NCBI RefSeq assembly: GCF_002277025.1
Contig: NZ_NIWD01000002.1
Coordinates: 62,001-126,000 of the forward strand
Length of the DNA: 64,000 nucleotides
Source: Sphingopyxis sp. GW247-27LB
GTDB taxonomy: Bacteria; Pseudomonadota; Alphaproteobacteria; Sphingomonadales; Sphingomonadaceae
Reading direction: 5' to 3'
Positions within the stretch are counted from its first letter, which is position 1. Each line of letters opens with the position of its first letter. Position numbers and translations under genes: made by a program. Below, in pieces: positions 33,172 to 42,926 of this stretch. The notes under the pieces were generated by a model. The model was given only the letters and a program-made list of their open reading frames with translations. It was not told where the DNA came from and searched no databases.

Positions 33172-33719
33172 GGCGTCAGCTCCTTCCGCTTTTGCCGCCA
33201 CTGGTCGGCGCTTTGCGTCCAGGCGTCGACCGGGGCGTCCTGAAAGGGGGCGGGGAGGCGGGTGGGGCCGCTGTTCGTCGCGCCGAGCCGCTTCGCGAGC
33301 GCCTGCGACCGGGTGTTGGCGGGGTCGATGCTGTGCATCAGCTCGGGCCACTTCAGGAACTCGACCGCGAAGTCGCACGCGGCCACCGCGCCCTCGAAGG
33401 CATAGCCCTTGCCGGCGAATTTCGCGCGCACGCCATAGGCGATTTCGGCGCCCGGCCAGCCGTCGGGTTCCCACGGCCCGAGCCGCCCGACCCATTCGCC
33501 GGTTGCGCGCTCGATCACCGAGAACATCGAAAAGCCGCGGATGTGCCACGCGCCCGCGAGCGTGCACCAGAGCCGCCACGCCTGCGCGCGCGGGCAGGTG
33601 CCGCCGATGAAGCGCATCGTGTCCTCCTCGCCGCACATTTCGGCGAAGGCGTCGAAATCCTCGGCGGCGGGCGGGCGCAGGATCAGCCGCTCGGTGACGA
33701 GAAGGGGGCCGTTCAGCAT
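33168..33719 (-). CDS. GNAT-family N-acetyltransferase
   Basis: A 183-residue acetyltransferase of the RimJ/RimL type: LVTERLILRPPAAEDF at the start, then FSMFSVIERATGEWVGRLGP, GAEIAYGVRAKFAGKGYAFE (acetyl-CoA pyrophosphate loop) and DPANTRSQALAKRLGA. It transfers acetyl to an amino group of an unknown substrate. AAAGGA lies before ATG 33719. It overlaps the DUF1330 gene by four bases. Confidence 0.92.
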   Translation of the reverse strand: MLNGPLLVTERLILRPPAAEDFDAFAEMCGEEDTMRFIGGTCPRAQAWRLWCTLAGAWHIRGFSMFSVIERATGEWVGRLGPWEPDGWPGAEIAYGVRAKFAGKGYAFEGAVAACDFAVEFLKWPELMHSIDPANTRSQALAKRLGATNSGPTRLPAPFQDAPVDAWTQSADQWRQKRKELTP

Positions 33720-33904
33720 GGCGATCCTTTCGGGGCGGCGGGACAAGGCTTTCGTTTCTGGGCGAAGACGCCAGCGGGGGCAAGGCGCAATCGCTGGCGC
33801 ATCGGGCGCAAACGACGAGGGCGCCGACCGAAGTCGACGCCCTCTCCATCACGCGGTGCGGGTGGAGGGGTCTCGGACCCGCACCCGTAACGGTTTCCTG
33901 TGCC

Positions 33905-34309
33905 TTAGCGGCAGCGATATTTGTCGCGGTCGATCTCGCGACCCAGCAGCGCGCCGCCGGCGGCGCCGAGCACGGTGCCGAGCAGCTTGTCGCCGTCGCC
34001 CGCGATCTCGTGACCCGCGAGGCCGCCGACCGCGCCGCCGATCAGCAGGCCGGTGGTGCCATTGTCCTTCTTGCAGCGATAGCGGCCGTCGCTACCGCGC
34101 CAGATGCGCGTGTTCGAATTGACGCGCTGGTCGCGCGCATAATTGCGGTGGTGGCGCTTCTTGCGATAGAAGCCGGCGTCCTGATCGGCCTTGAACAGGC
34201 CGTGGCCCTGCGCCGGCGCCGCGGTCGACAGACCGGCGTAGGCGGGGGCGGTGGCGGCAACGCTGATCGCCGCGAACGCGCCCAACAGGCCCTTGGTGAA
34301 TTTACGCAT
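33905..34309 (-). CDS. glycine-zipper 2TM-domain outer-envelope protein
   Basis: A 134-residue exported protein. Signal peptide MRKFTKGLLGAFAAISVAATAPAYA, a basic His/Arg-rich middle (FYRKKRHHRNYARDQRVN), then two glycine-zipper segments (TGLLIGGAVGGLAGHEIAG and LLGTVLGAAGGALLGREIDR) that can insert in membrane as a pair. This matches the Gly-zipper_2TM (Rick_17kDa/OmpA-like) type. ATG 34309 is preferred to 34312 because AAGGA then has a six-base spacing. Confidence 0.88.
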   Translation of the reverse strand: MRKFTKGLLGAFAAISVAATAPAYAGLSTAAPAQGHGLFKADQDAGFYRKKRHHRNYARDQRVNSNTRIWRGSDGRYRCKKDNGTTGLLIGGAVGGLAGHEIAGDGDKLLGTVLGAAGGALLGREIDRDKYRCR

Positions 34310-34487
34310 CATAAGTCCTTTCCTGGTTCGACGCCTGTGTCCATGAGGGCATCCGGCGCTTCGATGGGAGAACGAGCGCAGGCTGAACTGCGTTGCATGA
34401 ACCCTGGGCAACAAGACGAAGCGAGTGCTGGCGTCGACGAACCGAAAGGCCCTTGCTCCCCTTTTCTCCGCGTGCGAGAATGGCGCC

Positions 34488-34709
34488 ATGCTCAACATCG
34501 TATCGATCGTCATCGGGGTTATCGCCTTGATTCTGGCCATTCCCGCCTTCATCCCGCTGCTCGGCTGGGCGAACTGGGTGGTGGTGCCGATCGCGGTCGT
34601 CGGGCTCGCGCTCGGCGCGATGTCGAACCGGACCAGCGGCCGCAACCTCAATATCGTCGTCATCGTCATCGGCGTGCTGCGCCTGATGATGGGCGGCGGC
34701 ATCATCTGA
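34488..34709 (+). CDS. small two-helix membrane protein, unknown function
   Basis: A 73-residue protein with two hydrophobic helices (MLNIVSIVIGVIALILAI and WVVVPIAVVGLALGA) and a third at the end (NLNIVVIVIGVLRLMMGG). It contains no charged loop of note except NRTSGR. The start is ATG 34488; the ribosome binding site is weak. It may be a member of the common sphingomonad small membrane proteins. It lies 25 bases before rarD and may be cotranscribed. Confidence 0.65.
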   Translation: MLNIVSIVIGVIALILAIPAFIPLLGWANWVVVPIAVVGLALGAMSNRTSGRNLNIVVIVIGVLRLMMGGGII

Positions 34710-34734
34710 TCCCACCGACCGCACGAGCAAGACC

Positions 34735-35652
34735 ATGAACCGACCGCCGGCCCCCGCGGGGAGCGACCAGGGAGGGCTGCCCTATGCCTTGGGCGCCTAC
34801 ACGATCTGGGGCTTCGTCCCGCTTTTCTTCAAGCTGCTCGAAAGTGTGCCGCCGGTCGAGGTGCTGTCACAGCGCATCATCTGGTCGCTGCCGCTCTGCT
34901 TCGTGATCATGCTCTTCCGCCGCCAGATCGGCGATTACCTGGCGGCGCTGAAGGACTGGCGCGTACTGCGGCTGCTGCTCGCGAGCGCATTGCTGATCGC
35001 GCTCAACTGGCTCGTCTATATCTATTCGATCTTCTCGGGCCATGTGCTCGCGTCGAGCCTCGGCTATTATCTCAATCCGCTGGTCAATGTGATGCTGGGC
35101 ATGGTTTTCCTCGGCGAGCGGCTGAGCCGGCTGCAGGTGGTCGCGGTGGCGATCGCCGGGGTCGGGGTCGCCATCCTGCTCGCGGGCGCGCTCGACACGC
35201 TGTGGATCAGCCTGACGCTGGCGCTCAGCTTCGGCGTCTATGGCCTGCTCCGCAAGGTGGCGCCGGTCGGCGCACTGCCGGGGCTGGCGGTCGAGACGAC
35301 GCTGCTGTTTCTGCCCGCGCTCGCGATCGCGGCCTTCTATGTCCAGGCCGGCGACGGCGTCGGCTTCGGGTCGGGCAGCGCGATCAGTTGGCTGCTTGTC
35401 TCGGCGGGCGCGGTGACCGCTATCCCGCTGCTGATGTTCGCGACAGCGGCGCGGCGGATGAGCTATGCGGCGCTCGGCTTCTGCCAATATCTCGCGCCGA
35501 GCATCGTCTTCCTGCTCAGCCTCTTCCTGTTCGACGAGCCGCTGAAGCCCGCGCAGCTCTTCTGCTTCCTGCTGATCTGGATCAGCATCGCGGTGTTCAG
35601 CTTTGACATGTGGGTGAAGGCCCGCGCGCCGCGCGTGCCGCCGACGCCCTAG
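34735..35652 (+). CDS. rarD: EamA-family permease RarD
   Basis: A 305-residue, ten-helix drug/metabolite transporter. The RarD signature is seen: [19 protein letters not shown] at the start, [47 protein letters not shown] and [20 protein letters not shown]-like sequence near the end. RarD was first linked to chloramphenicol sensitivity; its natural substrate is unknown. Its TAG stop shares the CTAG tetranucleotide with the convergent pyrC stop. Confidence 0.92.
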   Translation: MNRPPAPAGSDQGGLPYALGAYTIWGFVPLFFKLLESVPPVEVLSQRIIWSLPLCFVIMLFRRQIGDYLAALKDWRVLRLLLASALLIALNWLVYIYSIFSGHVLASSLGYYLNPLVNVMLGMVFLGERLSRLQVVAVAIAGVGVAILLAGALDTLWISLTLALSFGVYGLLRKVAPVGALPGLAVETTLLFLPALAIAAFYVQAGDGVGFGSGSAISWLLVSAGAVTAIPLLMFATAARRMSYAALGFCQYLAPSIVFLLSLFLFDEPLKPAQLFCFLLIWISIAVFSFDMWVKARAPRVPPTP

Positions 35653-36671
35653 ACGATCCGCCAGCCGAGCGTTTCGCCGGCGTGGAAGGGAACGACTTCG
35701 CCGACCCGGTCGGGAACGACGGTTTCGCCGCGCTCGAGGGTGATGGTGCCCTCGTTGAGCGGCAGGCCGTAGAAGCGCGGGCCATGTTCGCTCGCGAAGC
35801 CTTCGAACCGGTCGAGTGCGCCATCCTCGTCGAACGCCGTCACATAGGATTCGAGCGCGTAAGGCGCGTTGAAGATTCCGGCGCAGCCGCACGCCGCTTC
35901 CTTGGTGTGGACCGCGTGCGGCGCGCTGTCGGTGCCGAGGAAGAATTTGGGCGATCCCGAGGTGGCGGCGGCGCGCACCGCGAGGCGGTGATGCTCGCGC
36001 TTGGCGACCGGCAGGCAATAGGCGTGCGGCCGGATGCCGCCGACGAGCATCGCGTTGCGGTTGATGTGGAGATGCTGCGGGGTGATCGTCGCGGCGACAT
36101 GGGCGGGCGCGTCGGCGACGAACTGCGCCGCTTCGGCGGTGGTGATATGTTCGAGGACGATCTTGAGCTCTGGCAGCGCCTTCGCCAGCGGCGCGAGGGT
36201 GCGCTCGATGAACACCGCCTCGCGGTCGAAGATGTCGACGTCAGCGTCCGTAACCTCGCCGTGGATCAGCAGCGGCATGCCGATGGCCTGCATGCGTTCG
36301 AGCACGGGCATGATGTTCGCGACGTCGGTGACGCCATGCGCGCTCCCGGTCGTCGCATGCGCGGGGTAGAGTTTCGCGGCGGTGAAAATGCCCTCGGCAT
36401 GGCCGCGCGCCATCTCGCCCGCGTCGCTGTGGTCGGTCAGATAGGCGACGATCAGCGGAGTGAAGTCGAGATCGGCGGGAACCGTGGCCCGGATGCGGTC
36501 GCGATAGGCGATGCCCTCGGCGGCCGTCGTCACCGGCGGCGACAGGTTCGGCATCACGATCGCGCGCGCGAACTGGCGCGCCGTGTACGGAGCGACATGC
36601 GCCAGCATCGCGCCGTCGCGCAGATGCACGTGCCAGTCGTCGGGGCGGCGGATGGTCAGGCGGTCGGTCAT
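35649..36671 (-). CDS. pyrC: dihydroorotase
   Basis: A 340-residue zinc amidohydrolase, third step of pyrimidine synthesis. It is the short E. coli-like type, with [14 protein letters not shown] (first metal pair), the carboxylated-lysine region [51 protein letters not shown] and [14 protein letters not shown] (catalytic Asp). GGAG lies five bases before ATG 36671. It converges on rarD with a shared CTAG stop, and a double-hairpin repeat lies just upstream. Confidence 0.95.
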   Translation of the reverse strand: MTDRLTIRRPDDWHVHLRDGAMLAHVAPYTARQFARAIVMPNLSPPVTTAAEGIAYRDRIRATVPADLDFTPLIVAYLTDHSDAGEMARGHAEGIFTAAKLYPAHATTGSAHGVTDVANIMPVLERMQAIGMPLLIHGEVTDADVDIFDREAVFIERTLAPLAKALPELKIVLEHITTAEAAQFVADAPAHVAATITPQHLHINRNAMLVGGIRPHAYCLPVAKREHHRLAVRAAATSGSPKFFLGTDSAPHAVHTKEAACGCAGIFNAPYALESYVTAFDEDGALDRFEGFASEHGPRFYGLPLNEGTITLERGETVVPDRVGEVVPFHAGETLGWRIV

Positions 36672-36680
36672 ACTGTCTCC

Positions 36681-36775
36681 CCCCTCCTCTTCAGGGGAGG
36701 GGCCGGGGGTGGGGTCTCGAAACATAGAGCAAGGTCGATGGACCCCACCCCAACCCCTTCCCTGAAGGGGAGGGG
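36681..36775. repeat. nested double-hairpin intergenic repeat (CCCCTCCC family), copy 3
   Basis: CCCCTCCTCTTCAGGGGAGG (start 36681) and CCCCTTCCCTGAAGGGGAGG (start 36754) are hairpins and inverted copies of each other. It fills most of the divergent gap between pyrC and ygfZ, so promoters of both genes must lie in or next to it. Confidence 0.85.
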
Positions 36776-36811
36776 CTTTAAGTTGGCTCACGCGCTCCCT
36801 ATTGTCCGCTC

Positions 36812-37540
36812 ATGTCTAACACAACCCTCAACGATCGTGCCCTCATCCGCCTGTCGGGCGACGATGTCCGCGGCTTCCTCCAGGGCCTCGTCACCAACGA
36901 CGTGGCGGGCAATCTGCCGGTTTGGGCGGCGCTGCTGACCCCGCAAGGCAAGGTGCTGTTCGACTTCCTCATCTGGGGCGACGAGGACGATTTGCTGATC
37001 GATTGCGAGCGCGAGGCCGCCGACGACCTTGTCAAGCGCCTGACCCTCTATCGCCTGCGCCGCGCGATCACCATCGCGCGCGAAGAGGGGCTCGCGGTGC
37101 ATTGGGCGCCCTTTGGCGATCTCGGCGAACCCGACCCGCGGCTCGCCGACCTCGGCCAGCGCTGGCTCGGGCCGGCGGACGAGGGCGAGGGCGTCGACGC
37201 CGGCTGGCGCGCGCACCGGCTGCCGCTCGGCGTCACCGAAGGGCGCACCGAGCTCGGCGACGGCACGACGCTGTGGCTCGAATGCAATGCCGCCGAGCTG
37301 AATGGCGTTAGCTTTTCCAAGGGCTGCTATGTCGGGCAGGAGAATACCGCGCGGATGAACTGGCGGCAGAAGGTCAACCGGCGGCTGGTCGTGGTGCCGA
37401 TCGCCGCGGCCGAACCAGCGCGGCAGATCGTCGCCTATCCCGAACTCGGCTGGTCGGTCGAGCATCGCCGCGTCGAGACGATCGACGCCGCAAAGGCGCC
37501 GGGGTGGCTGCGCGAAGGGCTGGCCGCATCCGGTTCATGA
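36812..37540 (+). CDS. ygfZ: folate-binding protein YgfZ (GcvT-like)
   Basis: A 242-residue member of the YgfZ/GcvT family involved in maturation or repair of certain Fe-S proteins with tetrahydrofolate. The diagnostic motif is SFSKGCYVGQENTARMNW (K-G-C-Y-x-G-Q-E). The N-terminal IRLSGDDVRGFLQGLVTND is also typical. It is shorter than E. coli YgfZ (326). The next gene may start inside its stop codon (ATGA at 37537). Confidence 0.93.
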   Translation: MSNTTLNDRALIRLSGDDVRGFLQGLVTNDVAGNLPVWAALLTPQGKVLFDFLIWGDEDDLLIDCEREAADDLVKRLTLYRLRRAITIAREEGLAVHWAPFGDLGEPDPRLADLGQRWLGPADEGEGVDAGWRAHRLPLGVTEGRTELGDGTTLWLECNAAELNGVSFSKGCYVGQENTARMNWRQKVNRRLVVVPIAAAEPARQIVAYPELGWSVEHRRVETIDAAKAPGWLREGLAASGS

Positions 37541-37560
37541 CGCATGCAGCGGGACGTGAT

Positions 37561-38181
37561 ATGATGCCGGCCATGCGCGCGCTTCTGATCCCGTCGGCGC
37601 TGATCGCCGCTTTCGCAGCCCTGCCGGCCGCAGCACAGGACTGCGCCGCGCCCCCTGCGCCGATCGCCGGCACGGCGCCGCTGGTGCCGATCGAGCCCGA
37701 ACCCGCCGCCGAGCCCGCGAGACTTGCGCCGCTCGCCGCGGATTCGCCCTGGCTCGCGCGCTTCGCCGCGGCGGCGGACGAGCTGCTCCCCGCGCTGCGC
37801 TCGCGCGAACCCGCGCGCTGGCAGCCGCTGCTCGGCGGACGCTGGCTCGGCGCGGCCGAACGGCGGGCGGTCGCCGCGCTGCTCGCCGACCGCTGCGCCG
37901 CCTTCGCACCGCTGTTCGCGGCGTCGGAGCCTATCGAGCGCCGGATCTTCGGCTGGAGCATCCCCGCCACCTACAGTGCCGCCGACCGCGCCCAGATCGC
38001 GGCGCGGCCCGAGGCCGAGGCGCTGGTGTGCTGGGCCGCCGGGCAGGACGGCGTGGCGGCGTGGCCGGAAACCGCCGCCGAGGCGGACAACAGGGCGGGG
38101 CGGCCCTATGCCTGCGCGCGCATCACCTATTCGCTGCGCGGCGGCGCGCCGAGCTGGCGCGCCTTCGTCGAGCGCGGTTGA
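37561..38181 (+). CDS. secreted protein of unknown function
   Basis: Not recognised. The 206-residue product has a signal peptide (MRALLIPSALIAAFAALPAAAQ), a Pro/Glu-rich start (APPAPIAGTAPLVPIEPEP), then helical segments rich in Ala, Leu and Arg, and four cysteines, for example in QDCAAPP, DRCAAFAPLF, ALVCWAAGQ and YACARITY. Start choice is uncertain: ATG 37537 overlaps the ygfZ stop by four bases (coupled), while 37561 and 37573 give a more typical signal peptide. It is probably in one operon with ygfZ. Confidence 0.7.
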   Translation: MMPAMRALLIPSALIAAFAALPAAAQDCAAPPAPIAGTAPLVPIEPEPAAEPARLAPLAADSPWLARFAAAADELLPALRSREPARWQPLLGGRWLGAAERRAVAALLADRCAAFAPLFAASEPIERRIFGWSIPATYSAADRAQIAARPEAEALVCWAAGQDGVAAWPETAAEADNRAGRPYACARITYSLRGGAPSWRAFVERG

Positions 38182-38232
38182 GCCCGCTTCGCGTTTAACC
38201 ATTCCCCAACGCCATTGTGCGAAAAGCGCGGC

Positions 38233-38787
38233 ATGTTGGGGCGATTTCTCGGTCTGGCCGCGGTGATCGCGGCGGCGTCGATCGGCATGGCGGGGATCGC
38301 CAGCCGCTCGGCCCCCGATCGCGCGCAGGCGTCCTCGGATTCGGGTGGCGACAACGGCAATTGGACGACCGAGCACCGCGCCCAGGGCGGCTGGTCGCCG
38401 GCGCCGGCGGCGGCCGGAGCATCAGGCGAGGTCCGGCTCGACCGCGCGGGCGATTCGCATTTCTATGCCGACGCCGACGTCGACGGCGCGAACATCCGGA
38501 TGATGATCGACAGCGGCGCCTCGATCGTCGCGCTCACCCGGCGCGACGCCGAGGCGATCGGCATCGACGTCGATCGCCTTCCCGTCGCGGGCAGCGCGCG
38601 CACCGCGGGCGGCGACGTCCCGGTGCGCCCGGTGATGCTGCGCAGCGTCGAGGTCGACGGTATCGAAGTGCGCGGCGTCGCGGCGGCGGTGGTCGACACC
38701 GACATGGGCGTCTCGCTGCTCGGCCAGAGCTATTTGTCGAAACTCGACGCGGTGACGATCGAAGGCGACACGATGACGCTGCGGTAG
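38233..38787 (+). CDS. retropepsin-like aspartic protease, membrane-anchored
   Basis: A 184-residue protein with an N-terminal membrane anchor (GRFLGLAAVIAAASIGMAG) and a periplasmic retropepsin-type domain: FYADADVDGANIRMMIDSGASIVALTRRDAEAIG with the catalytic D-S-G-A, and SLLGQSYLSKLDAVTIEGDTMTLR as the C-terminal strand (the GQSxL pattern). This is the TIGR02281-like family, which works as a dimer. The substrate is unknown. ATG 38233 is chosen; the ribosome binding site is weak. Confidence 0.9.
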   Translation: MLGRFLGLAAVIAAASIGMAGIASRSAPDRAQASSDSGGDNGNWTTEHRAQGGWSPAPAAAGASGEVRLDRAGDSHFYADADVDGANIRMMIDSGASIVALTRRDAEAIGIDVDRLPVAGSARTAGGDVPVRPVMLRSVEVDGIEVRGVAAAVVDTDMGVSLLGQSYLSKLDAVTIEGDTMTLR

Positions 38788-38923
38788 GAGCCGCGGGTAA
38801 CGCATTGACTCGCGCATCGGCACGGACCGATAAGGTGCGGGACGGGCCGACGCGGACGCCCGTTCAGACGGGTTCGTTCAAGTTCCGCTCCACCCGCCGC
38901 GTTCGCGGCGCTCGGAGCGTTAT

Positions 38924-40117
38924 ATGACGACCAACATCCCCGCCTCTGTCCACCCGTTGCGGCTGAGCCTGACCGCGCTGTTCCTGAAATTCTTGCGCTT
39001 CGGCTTTCTGGCTTTCGGCGGCCCGGTCGCCCAGATCGCGATGATCCGGCAGGCGCTGGTCGAGGACGAACGCTGGATCGAGCCGGCCCGCTTCAACCGG
39101 CTGCTCGCCGTGCTGCAGATATTGCCGGGACCCGAGGCGCACGAACTGTGCGTGCATCTGGGCATGGTCGCTCGCGGCCGGGTGGGGGGACTGCTCGCGG
39201 GGCTGGGCTTCATGCTGCCGGGGATGGCGCTGATGCTGCTCGCGGGTTGGCTCTATGTGACGTGGATCGCCGGCGATGCCGGCCTGTCGAGCCTGTTGCT
39301 GGGGGTGCAGATCGTCGTGCTGGCGATCATCCTGCGCGCGGTGGTCCGGATCGGCGAGCATATCGTCGAGGACTGGCTGTCGGGAGCGATAGCGGTGGCG
39401 AGCCTGATCGCGACGCTGGCCGGGGTTCCCTTCTGGATTCCGCTCGTCGCGGCGGGTCTGGCCTATGCCGCGTCCGACCGGCCGCTCGTCGCGGCCGCCG
39501 TTCTGGTCGCGGCCATCGGCGTCGCCGCGGCAGTGCATGGCTTGGCGCCGTCGGGTGCCACCGCATCGGCTGTCGCCGAACCCGTGACGCTCGCGGCGCT
39601 GTTCGTGGCGGGGCTGAAGGGCGGAATGCTGACCTTCGGCGGCGCCTATACCGCCATTCCCTATGTTCGTGCGGACACCGTGGGGCGCGGCTGGATCGGC
39701 GACGCGACCTTCCTCGACGGCATCGCGCTCGCGGGCGTGCTGCCGGCGCCGCTGGTCATCTTCGCGACCTTCGTCGGCTATGTCGCCGGCGGGATCGGCG
39801 GGGCGCTGGCGATCACCGCCGGCATGTTCCTGCCCGCCTTCGCCTTTTCGCTGATCCTGTTCGAACGGCTGGAGGCGGTGGTCGAGAGTCACGCGCTCCA
39901 TCGTCTGCTGGCGGGGGTCGCCGCCGCGGTCGTCGGCATCATCGCCGCGACCTTCGTCCAGCTCGGCGAGGCGACGGGCGCGCGCATATCGAACGGGGTG
40001 GCCGCTGGCCTGCTGTTCGGCGTCGCGCTGGTCGCTGCCTGGCGCCTCAAGGGCATGTGGGTGACGCCCGCGCTCGTGGCGGGCGGGGCCATCGCCGGTT
40101 GGCTGGTCATGCCGTAG
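38924..40117 (+). CDS. chrA: chromate transporter ChrA (two-domain)
   Basis: A 397-residue CHR-family membrane protein with two homologous halves. The first half has FLKFLRFGFLAFGGPVAQIAM, ILPGPEAHELCVHLG and FMLPGMALML; the second has FVAGLKGGMLTFGGAYTAIP, DGIALAGVLPAPLVIFATFVGY and AGMFLPAFAFSLI. The family exports chromate or sulfate-like anions. GGAG lies before ATG 38924. No chrB regulator is nearby, so a chromate resistance role is not certain. Confidence 0.92.
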   Translation: MTTNIPASVHPLRLSLTALFLKFLRFGFLAFGGPVAQIAMIRQALVEDERWIEPARFNRLLAVLQILPGPEAHELCVHLGMVARGRVGGLLAGLGFMLPGMALMLLAGWLYVTWIAGDAGLSSLLLGVQIVVLAIILRAVVRIGEHIVEDWLSGAIAVASLIATLAGVPFWIPLVAAGLAYAASDRPLVAAAVLVAAIGVAAAVHGLAPSGATASAVAEPVTLAALFVAGLKGGMLTFGGAYTAIPYVRADTVGRGWIGDATFLDGIALAGVLPAPLVIFATFVGYVAGGIGGALAITAGMFLPAFAFSLILFERLEAVVESHALHRLLAGVAAAVVGIIAATFVQLGEATGARISNGVAAGLLFGVALVAAWRLKGMWVTPALVAGGAIAGWLVMP

Positions 40118-40174
40118 AGTTGGGGGGGGCGACAACCCTTGCCATCCCCGCCGCTTTTCCCCACATCAGCGGCC

Positions 40175-40840
40175 ATGAACGCTCCCAATCCGCCCCTGCG
40201 CGCCGCCGTCGTGCCCGTCACCGCCTTTCAGCAGAATTGCACCTTGCTCTGGTGCACCGAGACGAACAAGGCGGCCTTCGTCGACCCCGGCGGCGATCTC
40301 GACAAGCTCAAGGAGGCGGTGCGCCAGACCGGGGTCGAGGTCGAGAAGATCCTCGTCACCCATGGTCATATGGACCATTGCGGGCAGGCGGGGGTGCTCG
40401 CGAAGGAACTGGGCGTGCCGGTCGAGGGGCCGCACGAGGACGACCGCTTCTGGATCGAGCGGCTCGGCGAGGACGGCGCGCGCTTCGGCATGTCGGGCGA
40501 GCCGTTCGAGCCCGACCGCTGGCTCGTCGACGGCGACACCGTCACGGTCGGCAATCTGACGATCGACGTTATCCACACCCCCGGGCATACGCCGGGGCAC
40601 GTCGTCTTCTATCACCGCCCCTCGAAGCTGGCGATCGTCGGCGACGTCCTGTTCCAGGGCTCGATCGGCCGCACCGATTTCCCGCGCGGCGACCATCAGC
40701 AGCTGCTCGCATCGATCACGCAAAAGCTGTGGCCGCTCGGCGACGACACCGTCTTCCTGCCGGGGCACGGCCCGCACAGCAATTTCGCGCAGGAGCGGCG
40801 GACCAATCCCTATGTCGGCGATGCGGCGCTCGAAGCGTAG
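40175..40840 (+). CDS. metallo-beta-lactamase-fold hydrolase (glyoxalase II-like)
   Basis: A 221-residue member of the MBL-fold family. The metal motif THGHMDHCGQAGVL is complete (H-x-H-x-D-H), followed by DVIHTPGHTPGHVVFY, AIVGDVLFQGSIGRTDFPRGD and VFLPGHGPHSNFAQERRTNPYV, typical of the YcbL-type hydroxyacylglutathione hydrolase branch. It probably hydrolyses a thioester. ATG 40175 is chosen because conserved sequence begins there. A double-hairpin repeat follows its stop by six bases. Confidence 0.92.
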   Translation: MNAPNPPLRAAVVPVTAFQQNCTLLWCTETNKAAFVDPGGDLDKLKEAVRQTGVEVEKILVTHGHMDHCGQAGVLAKELGVPVEGPHEDDRFWIERLGEDGARFGMSGEPFEPDRWLVDGDTVTVGNLTIDVIHTPGHTPGHVVFYHRPSKLAIVGDVLFQGSIGRTDFPRGDHQQLLASITQKLWPLGDDTVFLPGHGPHSNFAQERRTNPYVGDAALEA

Positions 40841-40845
40841 AATTT

Positions 40846-40961
40846 CCCTTCCCGCAAGCGGGAGGGGCAGCGAGGCTTGCGAGCTTGCTCGCTAGTCGCA
40901 GCGGGGTGGGCGGATGCGACGTTGCTGGCCCACCCCCGACCCCTCCCGCCTGCGGGAGGGG
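40846..40961. repeat. nested double-hairpin intergenic repeat (CCCCTCCC family), copy 4
   Basis: The first hairpin starts CCCTTCCCGCAAGCGGGAGG at 40846 and the second starts CCCCTCCCGCCTGCGGGAGG at 40940. It lies in the convergent gap between the MBL-fold gene and the MAPEG gene and could terminate both. Confidence 0.85.
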
Positions 40962-40967
40962 AGGCCG

Positions 40968-41408
40968 TCAGTTCGGAGCGACGGACTCGGTTTCCTGCAC
41001 TTCGGTCGCGACGATCGTCGTCGGGGTCGTGTAGACCGCGATCAGCGCGGTGATCGCGAGTCCGGCCTGGGTGAGCATGGTGATGGCGGTCCCCGCCATG
41101 CGCCCCCACATCATGCCGTCCATGCCCAGCGCGTGGAGGATGCGCCCGACCAGATAGAGCGCGCCGACCGCCCACAGCCAGATCGACGAACCGAGTCCCA
41201 GTTCGACGAGAATGAGCAGGATCAGCACGAAGGCGGTGTTCTCGACATAATTGCTGTGCGCGCGCATCCGGCGGATCACCGCCTCGTTGCCGCCGTCGCC
41301 GACGAAGATCTTTTCCTTCGTCCGCACCCGGCCGACGCGCGTCGCGAGCCAGATGTTGAGCAGCGCCGCCCCCGCGGCGATCGTCAGGCTGATCGGCAAC
41401 ATCGTCAT
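40968..41408 (-). CDS. MAPEG-family membrane protein
   Basis: A 146-residue, four-helix protein of the membrane-associated eicosanoid/glutathione metabolism family: [49 protein letters not shown] (the R-A-x-x-N-x-x-E core) and [12 protein letters not shown]. Bacterial members are glutathione-linked detoxification or unknown. AGGAGG lies before ATG 41408. Confidence 0.93.
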   Translation of the reverse strand: MTMLPISLTIAAGAALLNIWLATRVGRVRTKEKIFVGDGGNEAVIRRMRAHSNYVENTAFVLILLILVELGLGSSIWLWAVGALYLVGRILHALGMDGMMWGRMAGTAITMLTQAGLAITALIAVYTTPTTIVATEVQETESVAPN

Positions 41409-41693
41409 CGGCTTTCCCCTCCTGCGGTTATCGCATCCGATGTGGCATTGTCGCGCCTCGCGGGCAAGCATTGCCGAGGGGCTTGCCTTTGCGGGCAGAA
41501 ACGCTATAGCCGCGCCCGATCCGGCACCCGACACCATCAGGCGTTGAGGCACCTTCCGGCGGAAGATTTTCCTGTCCTTTTCGAACGGGAACAGCCTTCG
41601 GCGCGGCGGGCGGGCCAGTCGTTTCCGGTAACGGGCACGACAAATCCGGGTTTGCCGATTCGTAACGAACAGTTTGAGAATACAGGATATATC

Positions 41694-41870
41694 ATGGCCG
41701 TCCCCAAGCGAAAAACATCGCCCTCGAAGCGCGGCATGCGTCGCAGCCACGACAGCCTGAAGGTCGAAGCCTATCAGGAATGCCCGAACTGCGGCGAGCT
41801 GAAGCGTCCGCACAACCTCTGCAACGCTTGTGGCCATTATAACGGCCGCGAAGTGGTGGCCGGCGCTTAA
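41694..41870 (+). CDS. rpmF: 50S ribosomal protein L32
   Basis: The 58-residue product begins [20 protein letters not shown] and has the zinc ribbon [20 protein letters not shown], both diagnostic for L32. AGGA lies before ATG 41694. It heads rpmF-plsX-fabH, a classic arrangement that links ribosome and lipid synthesis. The upstream 285 bases hold no gene. Confidence 0.98.
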   Translation: MAVPKRKTSPSKRGMRRSHDSLKVEAYQECPNCGELKRPHNLCNACGHYNGREVVAGA

Positions 41871-41891
41871 GCCAAGCCGGAGAGTGTCCCG

Positions 41892-42926
41892 ATGAGCCTG
41901 ACACCGCGAATCGCGATCGATGCGATGGGCGGTGACGTCGGCGTCCGCGTGATGTGCGCGGGCGCGGCGATGGCGCGTCATCAGCACGACGGTCTCCGCT
42001 TTCTGCTTGTCGGCGACGAGACGCGGATCAAGACCGCGCTCGACAACCATCCGAACCTGCGCGCGGCGTCGGAGATCATCCACACCGACAAGGTCGTGTC
42101 GGGCGAGGACAAGCCGAGCCAGGCGCTCCGCAACGGCCGCGGCAGCTCGATGGGGCTCGCGATCGACGCGCTGAAGCGCGGCGACGCGGGCGGCGCCGTC
42201 TCGGCGGGCAACACCGGCGCGCTGATGGCGATGGCGAAGCTAGCCCTCAGGACCATGCCGGGGATCGACCGGCCGGCGCTCGCGGCGCTGCTGCCGTCGC
42301 TTGGCGACAACGACGTCGTCATGCTCGACCTGGGCGCCAACACCGATTGCGACGCGACCAACCTCGTCCAGTTCGCGGTGATGGGCGCCGCCTATGCGCG
42401 CACCGCGATGGGGCTCGAACGCCCGCGCGTCGCGCTGCTCAACATCGGCACCGAGGAACTCAAGGGCACCGACGAGATTCGCGACGCTGCCGCGATGCTG
42501 CGCGGCGCCGAGCATCTGCCGATGGAATTCACCGGTTTCATCGAGGGCGACAAATTGTCGCGCGGCCATGTCGACGTGGTCGTTCACGACGGCTTTTCGG
42601 GCAACATCGCATTGAAGACGATCGAAGGGACGGCGCGCTTCGTCACCGACCTGCTCCGCCGCGCCTTCACCTCGTCGGTTCGTTCGAAGATCGGCTTCCT
42701 GATCTCGCGCCCGGCGACCGAATTGCTGCGCCACCATCTCGACCCCAATAATCACAATGGCGCCGTGTTCCTCGGCCTCAACGGCGTGGTGCTCAAGAGC
42801 CACGGCAGCGCCGACGCGAAGGGCGTCGCCAATGCGGTGCATCTGTGCGCCGAACTCGTCGAAAAGGATATCACGCGTCAGGTGACCGAGGATCTCGCCA
42901 ATTTCCGCGGGAGTGCCGCGGCATGA
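41892..42926 (+). CDS. plsX: phosphate acyltransferase PlsX
   Basis: A 344-residue enzyme that turns acyl-ACP to acyl phosphate in phospholipid synthesis. Signatures: [90 protein letters not shown]. Start ATG 41892 has GGAGAG upstream. Its stop overlaps the fabH ATG by four bases. Confidence 0.98.
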   Translation: MSLTPRIAIDAMGGDVGVRVMCAGAAMARHQHDGLRFLLVGDETRIKTALDNHPNLRAASEIIHTDKVVSGEDKPSQALRNGRGSSMGLAIDALKRGDAGGAVSAGNTGALMAMAKLALRTMPGIDRPALAALLPSLGDNDVVMLDLGANTDCDATNLVQFAVMGAAYARTAMGLERPRVALLNIGTEELKGTDEIRDAAAMLRGAEHLPMEFTGFIEGDKLSRGHVDVVVHDGFSGNIALKTIEGTARFVTDLLRRAFTSSVRSKIGFLISRPATELLRHHLDPNNHNGAVFLGLNGVVLKSHGSADAKGVANAVHLCAELVEKDITRQVTEDLANFRGSAAA

